A DNA stretch of 64,000 bases from the NCBI RefSeq assembly GCF_001540865.1, contig NC_033636.1, positions 8,928,688 to 8,992,687 of the forward strand, in the 5' to 3' direction. Shown here one piece after another: positions 46,620 to 56,223 of this stretch; the first letter of the stretch is position 1; each line of letters starts with the position of its first letter. A program made the translations under genes and the position numbers. Source of the DNA: Ananas comosus. Lineage: Eukaryota > Streptophyta > Magnoliopsida > Poales > Bromeliaceae. Below the pieces are notes generated by a model that saw only the letters and a program-made list of their open reading frames with translations, was not told where the DNA came from and did no database searches.

Positions 46620-47652
46620 CTCAGATTCCCCTCTCCCCTCCCTGCATCATATCTCTCCGTGCCTACCGAGCTCTAGCGTACGTGACAAACAGTTTGATGA
46701 TTAGTATTTAAAATTTAATTTTTAATTAATTTGAATTTAAATTTAAATTTAAATTTAAATAAAATAAATAGCATGCAATTTTTATTTCTAAAAAAATAAA
46801 CGATCATCTTTTCCAATCTAGCTCATATGGGTCCAACATCTATTCGCTCAAAATTTTTCTCCAAATTTTGTGTATTTCAGAGACCGAGAGACCGAGAGAG
46901 ACGACCGTATTCGTAGCGCATTCCATATCTACTTCGTCTTCGTCTCCTTCCTCGTAATCCTCGGCTCTCAACTTTCTACTTACGAATATCTCCCCAGGTA
47001 TATTCGACCCGTAGTTACAATTTCAATACTATTCCATGCTTCTACTATTCTACTACGTTACCTTACTTCTTAGACTACAGTTTTGTCCCTTGTACGGATC
47101 TAAGCTCCAGTACAAAAAAAAAAAAAAAAAAAAACTTAAGTTGATGTTCACATCCCCATTCTCTCTTTTTTCTCGCGAGGGGGGGAGGAGAAACCGAAGC
47201 CGTTGTGGCGGCGGGTACGCAAAAACGCATCCTCCCTTCCTCATTCGCTGCGCTAATTTTTTAACTTTTCCTCGGCGTTTTCCGCGCCGTCTTGTTTTTA
47301 CCCTTTTGCCCCTTCGCGGGATCTCGAGGAGTAATGCTACGGGACTTCGCGATCGCCGTCCAAGTCGCCACGTCAGGAGGGGTCGGTTGGACTCGGACGG
47401 TGGATCGGGAGCCCAGGTGTAACAGCGTGACGAGGGTAGTTGCGTCATTTCGTATTCTGTTCCGGTCCTAATGATCTCCGCTCTAATTGTTTCGAGGGGA
47501 ACTTTTTTTTTTTTTCACTATTTAAGAGCACGTTTTAACGGGCTTCCGGAGCTCGTCGATTCCCCCACACACGCCAAAAAAAAAAAAAAAAAAAAAATTG
47601 TAGAGAAGGGAGGAGGGAAGGAGGAGGGGGTCCTCTTACCACACTCGGATGC

Positions 47653-47681
47653 GCGGCGGCGGCGGCGGCGGCGGCGGCGGA
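47653..47681. repeat. GGC trinucleotide repeat in the lipase leader
   Basis: About nine GGC units lie about 85 bases before the lipase start codon. An ATG at 47649 would read it as a Gly run but is out of frame with the lipase, so this is treated as leader sequence. Such repeats vary in length between individuals and could affect leader structure. Confidence 0.8.
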
Positions 47682-47763
47682 GGTCCGGCGCACGGGCTCC
47701 GGCGGGGATCTGGTAGGGTTCCGGCGAACCCGATCGGAGCCGCGGCTGCTCCGGCGGACGCTG

Positions 47764-49002
47764 ATGGTCGCGCCGCGCGCGGCGCCGCTCAAGGGCGCGC
47801 GCTCGGTCGGGATCTTCTTCCCCCTCCAATTCCCGGCCCCGATCGTCCCCCATTCCGCCGAGTCGCTCCCCCTCGACTCGGAGGAGAGCCCCGACGAGGG
47901 ATCGGGGTCGGGGTCGGAGCGGGGGCGAGCGAATTGGGTGGAGAGGGTCCTCCAGGTGCGCACGCGGTGGAGAGGTCGACAACACAAGGAGGAGGAGGAG
48001 GAGGAGGAGGACGACGACGACGACGAGTCATGTGGGGTGAGTTACGACTCGTCGTCGGAGGAGGAGGAGGGGAGGAGAGAGTGGGATCGGGAATCGTTCG
48101 CGCGGGTGCTGGGCCGAGTCGCGCTGGCCGAGGCGAGGCGCTTCGCCCAGCTGGCGCTCCTCTGTAACCTGGCCTACGCTATACCGGCGATCAAGGTGCG
48201 TACAACCACCGACCTCCTCGCATCCGTTCGATCATGTTTCGACGGTCGCGATCAAGCGATTTTTGTTTCGAGCCCGGGTTGTTCCGCTCAACTAAAAAAC
48301 TGCTTCTCATTTAATTTAATTAATTTATATTATTAATCTACTTTTGTTTTTTCTTTTTTTTTCATTTATTATTCATTTATTACTTGGTTGTAGAAACCCA
48401 CACAAACCGCCTGAGTTGGTGATTCTGGTAGGAAAAAATTATGGGTGCCACTAAACTCTTCGGTGTAACGCTTACATGCCACGGTTCTGAGGCTAACAAG
48501 TGGGTCCCACATTTTAATTGACCAAGTTTTTAGGTTGCTTTTAAGTTTCGTTTAACACAACATTAAAGTTTGGTTTACATCCTGCTAATTCTCACCAATT
48601 TTATTACGTAGTACAATAATAGATTTATATCGAATATAAAATAAAACTTTGATCTACAAATCTTACCCATCAACTTAAACACAATTCACAATTTATATAA
48701 TTTAATGGTGAGATTTCAACTTTAAAATTATAAATCATACTTAGACTCCTTGTGTAATTTATATCCTCTCTTATTATCAAACATTTCAGATTTTTTTTTA
48801 AAAAAATAGGTAGTAAGCAACCTGCTTGGTAATATTTTAGAAGGACTTGGGGCCCGCATGGTAATGTTTTAAACACCCCTAGCGGTAGTACTAATGCATT
48901 TCATCCTAGTTTCAACACAACACAGAATAAAGGTCGGAGCCACGTGGTGAATAAATGGGAACTGCTCTTGGTCCAGCACGAAACTGCCTCTCATGTCTTG
49001 GT

Positions 49003-49048
<46 letters not shown>

Positions 49049-51418
49049 AAAATAAATTTTATCATATATTATACTGGGCCTAGTTTTTAAAACCACAACA
49101 GTAGCCATTATTGAGGGTATATTTACTGGGCGTAGTTTTAGTAAATTTATCTGAACATTAAAAGGTGTTTGTTAGATCGTAAATAATTTTTATGTCAAAA
49201 AAGTTAGAGAATATTTTAATTTGAAAATCAAGGCCATAAAGTTTTTAATCATGCTTATGTAATAAGTTTTAGTACATGAATGGATAAATGCATGCTGATT
49301 TCTGTTGAGAAGTTTGCGGTTGAGGCCTCCACATTTATTGGCCGTCCAGGCGACTAAAACCTCATAAAAGGGTCAAAATTGTAGAGCAGTAGAAAATTAA
49401 AAAAAGGTTTTGACCCTAAATCAGAGTATCCAATCCTGTTACTAAAATATAATAATAATAATAATAATGAATATAAAGTACCGGCCGTACACAGCGCAAA
49501 TAGCAAAAATATTTAATGGTAAATATTTAAAATTTAAATTTTAAATTTTAATTGATGCATATTTTCAGCTAAATTTATTTTTAAATAAAATAAGATAAAA
49601 TCAGTAATTTATTTTAAAAAATAATGAATATAATAAAATATTTGGCATTTTTGGTTCGCTGTGCTGTCAAACAAAACAGGCGGAGGACTTGAAGAAGCGC
49701 TACGACCTCCACTTCGTGACGTCGTCGTTGGAGAAAAAGTCGGTCGCCGCGGCGATCAAATCGGAGCTTGAGACCGACTCCACCCGGCCCCCGCCCCCGA
49801 CCCCGACCCCAACCCCGACCCCGACCCGGACCGGACCCGAGCCGCGCCGCCCGTTCCGGCCCTCCGTGGCCTACGAGATCGCCGCGTCGGCCGCCTCCTA
49901 CGTCCGCTGCCGCGCGCGGGGCCTCCTCTCCCTCGGCGAGGCCCCCGCGCCCGGGCCCCACCCGCGTCGTGCCGACGAGAATGCGGCGGCGGTGCCGACG
50001 AGGGGGGGCGGGGGGCGGTTGTCGTACAAGTCGGAGGTGGCGGCGTGCGTGGCGGCGTCGACGGTGACGGCGGTGGTGGCGGCGGAGGAGGAGGCGAGGC
50101 AGGAGGCTGCGAAGGACCTCCGCTCGCCGCTCTCGTCCCCCTGCGAGTGGTTCGTCTGCGACGACCCCGCCACCCACACTCGCTGCTTCATCATTCAGGT
50201 CGCTAGCTCGATCACAATTCCCTAGCTAGCTCTCTTACTTATATTGCAGCTTTATAATTAAATTAAATTAAATTAACCCTCTCTTTTTACTGACGAAATG
50301 CCAGGGATCGGACTCGCTAGCTTCGTGGCAGGCCAATCTACTCTTCGAACCGACTACGTTCATGATCAACTCCCCATTTGCGTGTCGATCTTGTTGGCGC
50401 AAATGAATTTATTCTCTCTTTTTTTTAAAATTTTTCTTTTATACATGGGGGAAATTAATTCAGGACACCGGAGTGCTGGTGCACCGCGGGATATACGAAG
50501 CGGCGAAGGGGATCTACGATCAGTTCGTGCCGGAGATCGAGGCCCATCTGAGAGCCCACGGCGACCGCGCGAGGCTTCGGTTCTCCGGCCACTCCCTGGG
50601 GGGCAGCCTGGCCCTGTTGGTCAGCTTGATGCTGTTGGCTCGGGGGGCCGCGGTGCGCGCCGCCGTCCTCCCCGTCGTGACCTTCGGTGCGCCCTCCGTG
50701 TTCTGCGGGGGGGAGCGCGTGCTGGGCGCCCTCGGCCTCGACGACGGGCACCTGCAGGCGGTCATCATGCACCGCGACATCGTGCCCAGGGCCTTCTCCT
50801 GCAGCTACCCCAACCAGGCGGCCATGCTGCTCAAGCGGCTCAACGGCGCCTTCCGCTCCCACCCCTGCCTCAACAATGAGGTGCGACGTAGTATTATTAT
50901 TATTACTAACAATCCAATCAAAACAGTACCACCACCGAGCATACTAAAATCACTATTTCTGCTTTTTATGATGATTGCAGAGAGTGCTCTACTCTCCTCT
51001 GGGAAAGACATACATCCTCCAGCCCGACGAGAAGTCGTCGACGCCGCACCCCCTCCTCCCCGACGGGGCCGCGCTGTACGCCATCGAGGAACGGCGCGGA
51101 GCGAAAGAAGAAGACGCGCCGCTGACAACCTCCAAAGCCGCCGTCGCCAGCGCCCTGCGGACGTTCATGAACTCGCCGCACCCTCTCGAGACCCTGAGCG
51201 ACCCGAGAGCCTACGGCTCCGACGGCACCATCCGGCGCGACCACGAGTCGAGCAACTACGCGAAGGCCCTCGACGCGCTGGTGAAGCAGCAGCACGTGAA
51301 GCCCACGGTGCGGTGGCACGCGCGGGAGCACCAGTGGCTGCCGCAGCAGTGGTGGCCGCCGCTCGTCGGCATGGAGAGCCCCGGGCTGGTGGCGCAGGAG
51401 GTGATAAGCCGGTCGTAG
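47764..51418 (+). CDS. Plastid-type class-3 lipase (PLIP family phospholipase A1), five exons
   Basis: Seen: exons 47764-48195, 49680-50198, 50305 to about 50361-50383, about 50464-50880 and 50981-51418. Exons 1, 2, 4 and 5 are in frame, but the exon 3/4 junction has no conventional in-frame GT-AG solution (see findings). N-terminus: Arg/Ser/Pro-rich, then an Asp/Glu run and [37 protein letters not shown]. Exon 2 has a Pro-Thr repeat and [19 protein letters not shown]. The lipase core has [31 protein letters not shown], the GHSLGG nucleophile elbow (catalytic Ser), [12 protein letters not shown] (likely catalytic Asp) and [12 protein letters not shown] (likely catalytic His). Known family: Arabidopsis PLIP1-3 release polyunsaturated acyl groups from thylakoid lipids, feeding seed oil or jasmonate synthesis. 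Assignment to PLIP2/3 rather than PLIP1 is uncertain. Exons 1, 2, 4 and 5 are extremely GC-rich. Upstream sequence stays open in frame without a Met, so 47764 is the first usable start. Confidence 0.88.
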
Positions 51419-53054
51419 GAGGGAAAATTTTTTTTAAAGAAAAATTATTATACGGGGAGCCTCCTCACGAAATGACAAAACAATCTCTAGTTACCGGTCG
51501 TGCATCACATGCAATGCACGAATCTTAAAGTGTATGCCCGGCCGTCCATCACATGCAATATATAAATCTCAAAGCATGGTTGGATCACCTCTCCATGGGG
51601 AGAGTTGTCAATTTCTCATATAGTTTACTTGTTAATATTAGGCAAGAACTTGGTGGGGGTTTAGTGCTGGTCTTTGTACATAAGCAAGTAGCCCCACACC
51701 CTTTTTCCCTTTTTCCTTTTTTCTTTTTTTCTTTTTTCTTGCCAATTTGTATATCATTTGATGCTTTGTTTGGATAGGAAAAAGAAAAGAGGAGAGAAGA
51801 GAAAATAAAGCAGAGACAATGAAAACAACAAGGGGATTGGTTTTTACTTTTTATGAGTGGTGTTTGGATGCATATATAGAAGAATGAAATCAGTTTCTGA
51901 TTGTGTTTTCTTTTTTCTTTTTTTACTTTCATTTCTAAAGGAATACAAAAGTTATTATCGAGTGTTTTTTTTTCTCTCTTTTCATTTGCCTCGTTGTATG
52001 CATATTTCTTCTTTTGAGTGTCTTTTTCTCTTTATCTCCGATTTGTATTTGTATTCATCCAATTGGCTCCGATGAAAATAATAAAAACAAAAGATATTTT
52101 AGCACTATTATTCTTTAATATCTTAAATTTTTGAAAAATAAACAATTCATAATTAGAGTTTGCGATTTCAAACTTTCTCAAGCTCTTAGCTTTGCTAGTA
52201 GTAATTAATAATTTCTGATTTTGCCAAGCCCTTCAACATACGCAAATTGTGAATTCCAAAGGAATTTATCTCTCCCATCTAATATAAAAGATTGGCATTT
52301 TTCACAGCCACCAAACAAACCTGATCAATAGAACTACTTAACAACCCATAGGTGTCAATGGTTTAAGATGTGATCCCCTTCACCAATCACATGGAGTAAA
52401 CATGCATGAGATGTTCTCCTGAGATGTCATTCCAATAAACAAGTTAATAATAAAATCATTCTCATTGATCAAGAGTCTCCATGATGTACAGTTATTTTAC
52501 CAATAATGAGATAACAAATAAAAACCTTGACAAGATCATGGCTCTCGAAAATGGATTTGTTCTTTATAGCATAATTAATTGAAAAAAAAATCAAAATAAA
52601 AATATAATAAATTCAAAAAAGATCATTAAGAAGAAACCAAAGGGCCTGTACAGAAAGAAGTTTACTGTATCACACTTGCGCCATATCAGCAATAATAAGC
52701 CAATCATATTTCTCCTTTATCTTTTTTTAAAAAAGTATAATAAAAAATATTCTTTATAATTATGATGTAATGGACTAATCCAGAAAAATATTTAATTTGA
52801 TTGACTAAAAACGTTACGTCACTAATATAATTGGTGTATTCTAAAATTTTTCATAGCCCAACTTGTAGATCCATCCAGTCTGGCATCACCTATCAGAACA
52901 GCCTGTACTCTCAGAAATGCTCTGCTGCAGCATCCAATAACACAAATCTTAAAGCAAACAGTTGAATCTTATTGGGCGAGGTGCGTCTTTCTAAAATTTA
53001 GTGTTGTCTTATGATGTACAGTTCAAGAGGCGTTATTAAAAAACTCTAGTAGTA

Positions 53055-53194
53055 CCGATCGTCCCTAGAGCAAGTGGCACAAGACTCGGTGGTTGATACT
53101 CGAGATCCAAATTCGAATCCTACTTGATTCATATTTTTAGCTAAATTTATTTCTAAATGAAATAAACAAAGCGGGTAGCATGCTATCTATCTCT

Positions 53195-53234
<40 letters not shown>
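53055..53234 (+). mobile_element. tRNA-derived SINE, best copy, with perfect 12-bp target duplication
   Basis: Head GTCCCTAGAGCAAGTGGCAC (A-box region), then GAGATCCAAATTCGAATCC (B-box), AAATGAAATAAACAAAGCGGGTAGCATGCTATCTATCTCTC and a 3' run of about 40 A. The direct repeats ACTCTAGTAGTA at 53043-53054 and 53235-53246 are identical. No coding capacity. The intact tail and duplication suggest the youngest copy in the window. Confidence 0.92.
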
Positions 53235-53239
<5 letters not shown>

Positions 53240-53592
53240 AGTAGTAAGTTCAAATTGTAAGTTTATGCTTTGGGGTCTCAAAATCACATTTTTATTTTTA
53301 AGCTAGATTGGAAAATACTCTCTACATCTCGCACGACCTAAATGACGCGAAAAGCTTTAATGAGTTAAGGTACCCAACTCATCAACATGTCGCGTGGGAT
53401 GGTTAATAATACAAAGAGTAATCGTGAAAAAAGATTGGATAAGTAAATACATGAAACTACTACGATAATCTCAGCTCCTTTTTTTAATAAATCTGATAAT
53501 AAGCAATGCCAAATCCATTAAGTCCTTAAATATTAAAAGCTTAAAATCAACATTAATGTTGTATGTCCCTCATTAAACCACGTCTCTGAACT

Positions 53593-54092
53593 AGGGATGC
53601 AAACGAGGTAATTCTAGAGGAAGGAATAGGGAGGTCGATGGATACGGATTATTCGAAATTTTATTCGAATCTAAATCTGAATCCGAATCTGAATTTGAAC
53701 GGAGTAGAATTTATCTAATGCTAACCGTTATAGTTTTGAATATGAATATAAAAAATAAAAACCTAATTGAATTCGAGTATGTTTGACTATACCCAACCCA
53801 TATCTAAGCCAGAACGTATTTTACATTATGTTTGATGTTATACTTAAATTTATATTTTTTAAAATTTAGATTTAATGAAATATATTTTGAAATTTTGTAA
53901 AGAGAAATAATTATTTCAGGTTAAGGTTATGATTCGGATTTTGAATTTTTGGTCGGATTCAGATTTGGATATGAATCTTTAAAATTCGTCTGATTTGAAT
54001 TCAGACTCCGATTCGGATTTCAAGTTTGATAGCCGAATTTGAGTTTGATTTTTAAAAATCAGTCCCGAATCCGACCCGTTGATATCCCTAGG
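53593..54092. mobile_element. Interspersed repeat with inverted ends (CTAGGGAT...ATCCCTAG)
   Basis: It starts CTAGGGATGCAAACGAG and ends CCCGTTGATATCCCTAG, imperfect inverted termini of about 17 bp. The interior is rich in CGAATCTGAATCCGAATC-like words and has no frame. The 13140-13340 stretch has similar wording and may be a fragment of a related repeat. Confidence 0.5.
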
Positions 54093-54336
54093 CAGGATGG
54101 GTCTCCCCACCTCTCATTCCATTCTCGTGGCAGACTGGCAGGTCGTCTTCTAGTGTTTCGTCCACACTTTCTGCTTCATTCGGGATGAAATGGAGCAAAG
54201 AGTAGTTTTTTAGCGGATCGAAACGGAATATATAAAGGGAGGGAGTTCCCACATACCACCCGAAATGCGGATGGGAGCAGGGGCTCTACCAACCCGGTTC
54301 CATTTGCTTTAACCAACCCGCATGGCATTTTTTATG

Positions 54337-54740
54337 ATTAATTTTATACATGTCTCTATACAGTGCTCTATAAAATTTAATTTTCATATATTATTTTTTA
54401 AAAAATTCTGATAGTTTTAAATATGTCCCTACCGCTAGGATTCGTTAGAAAAAATTAGTTAACTATAGATAAAATACTTAATTCTAGTTAGTTAATGAGA
54501 TGAATTGACTTTTTTATCCCTTTTTAATTAATAGTTAGCCTGACTTTTGGAGAGACATATTTATGACAGTAAAAATATCATTTCACTTATAAAATAAACA
54601 GTATTTTAAAGGTAACAAATCAGAGAAATATATTTAAAAATATTATGATTTTTCGAAAGACAATATATAAAAATTAAATTTTGTAGAAATATATTTACAA
54701 TTCACTATTTTTGCTGTCTGAAATTAATTTTTTTTTACTA
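54337..54740. mobile_element. AT-rich foldback MITE, copy 3
   Basis: The left end TTAATTTTATACATGTCTCTA and the right end ending GTCTGAAATTAATTTT are inverted. Internal words TTAGTTAACTATAGAT and AATTCGTTAGAAAAA-like sequence match copy 1 at 29277. More diverged than copies 1 and 2. Confidence 0.7.
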
Positions 54741-56223
54741 TTATTTGCTGCACTGGTGGGACCCAACTCACCCATATTTTTGGCACTATCTCCCCCCCTA
54801 AGGCCCTAACACACCCACCCTCATTCCAAAGTGGTTCCAATAACAAATAATAATCTAATCTAAAACTCATTCCATGGTTGGTGCGTATCTTATCTTAATA
54901 CTATACTATTCCATAAAATAGATCTCTTATTCCATCTATGGCGTTTTAATCACACTCGACCCCACTGTGCACTTGGATCTATTCCCCCTTTTTAATACTA
55001 AAACAAATGAGCATGGATCAGAGAAAAAGATTCCCACCACTGTTACAATCCCCCACAGCCCCCTCTCCTTGCCCCGCTTTAATATTCAACCCTCGTATGT
55101 GAACTCAACACTCTCTTTCCGTTTTGGTAAAAATATATGAAAGCCCCTTTAACTTTAGTCGTCGTTCGATATCATATTTATTTGTTAAAAATATATAGAA
55201 GCGTTTCTTTATCTTAAATTTTTAATAAATTATCGTCTATCACTTAGCCTGATACATTATATTTTTACTAACTATAAAAATTAAAATTTTTAATTAATAA
55301 TTTTATATTATATACTTATATAATTTTAATTTTAAAAACACCACCGATCATTTGTAAATATATTCTTAAAATTTGGGCTACGAACTTCTATAAAAGTGTG
55401 TTTTCAAGTTTTAGATTTAAGAGATTAGACATATTAAGTAAGATAAACAACCTATAACTTATTTAAAAAATTAAATTTATTAATAATCTCATCAATTTTA
55501 ATAGTTGTAATATAATATAAAATTATCAAAATTAATAATTCATTTTAACTTATTCACTAACTGAACAGAATAAGCCAATCAAAACAATGAAAAGTCAAAA
55601 AGTTTCCACAAAAATACAAAAAATTTAATTAAGATACCTGTTTCGAAATAGCTTATAGTGAGGGGGTTTCCATACATTTTACACCTTCTCTTTGTGGCTC
55701 CTGTGTTATACACTTCACAAGCGAGAAGTGGAAGTGGTATTTGGGGAAGTGGAGGTGACGGTGGAAGTGGCGCTTCTGTGAGACCACCCAAAAACACCAT
55801 TAAATTTCATCTTCTACAGTACGTGATTTGTGAAAAAAAGCTGTTTTTGGAGCTTTTTTCCTTGGATTTTTCTTCTTCTTTTTTTTTTTTCTCTCTCTAA
55901 CGTTTTGATTCTTCCGTGTTGCAACATTCTCAGAATTTGTTTGTTCTTGTGTTGGTGTTGTTGGTGTTGGTGTTTTTTTTTTTTAACTTTCTCTTAAGAA
56001 AGTTTCGATTTTGGATGCTTCTTCTTGGTCGATGCAGTTTTAACGGATAAAAACGGTGTTTTTATTATCTTTTTTTTTTTTTTTTTTTATGTGGGAGTGT
56101 TTTGGTATCTTTCCCAAAAGCTTTTCCTGGACCTTTCTCTTTAGCCCCTTCTCTTTGTTGCTTCTCTCCCCCTAGCCAAAACCGAAGCTTTAAAACCCTA
56201 ACCCTACTTTCCGCTTCTAGAAG

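Larger units (their letters stand above)
43060..47763. other. Intergenic between helicase and plastid lipase
   Basis: 43060 to about 43450 is helicase 3' UTR. 44487-44723 is a GC-rich element with inverted termini. 45667-45970 has a duplicated SINE head and a SINE. 46335-46800 is AT-rich with degenerate SINE-tail remnants and an AAATTT repeat (about 46734-46760). Two G-boxes are at 46592-46597 and 46614-46619. From 47160 the sequence is the GC-rich lipase leader with A runs (47114-47134 and 47576-47596) and a GGC microsatellite (47653-47681). No gene supported. Confidence 0.6.
51419..56223. other. Intergenic between lipase and GH28 gene
   Basis: 51419 to about 51700 is probably lipase 3' UTR. 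51700-53030 is AT-rich without structure I can name. 53055-53234 is a SINE. 53593-54092 is a repeat of GAATC(T/C)GAATC-like words with inverted ends. 54337-54740 is an AT-rich MITE. 54740-55640 is AT-rich and featureless. 55725-55775 has GGAAGTGG-type imperfect repeats. 55870-56100 has CT and T runs. A telo-box-like AAAACCCTAACCCT is at 56192-56205, close to the GH28 start. Confidence 0.6.

Noticed and set aside
47518..48031. Several antisense frames over the lipase first exon
   Set aside because: GC-rich DNA lacks stop codons in all frames; only the plus frame from 47764 matches a protein family and splices correctly.
49614..50194. Antisense 187-codon frame over lipase exon 2
   Set aside because: Shadow of the GC-rich sense exon, with Arg/His/Pro-rich composition and no homology seen.
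15229..51418. LACS and the lipase as a lipid gene cluster
   Set aside because: They are about 24 kb apart with three unrelated genes between them; proximity is probably chance.
53060..53115. A- and B-box-like words as a tRNA gene
   Set aside because: No cloverleaf closes; with the A tail and target duplication this is a SINE head.
55658..55900. 80-codon frame before the GH28 gene
   Set aside because: Short, Gly/Ser- and Phe-rich, ends in a T/C run and shows no conserved motif.
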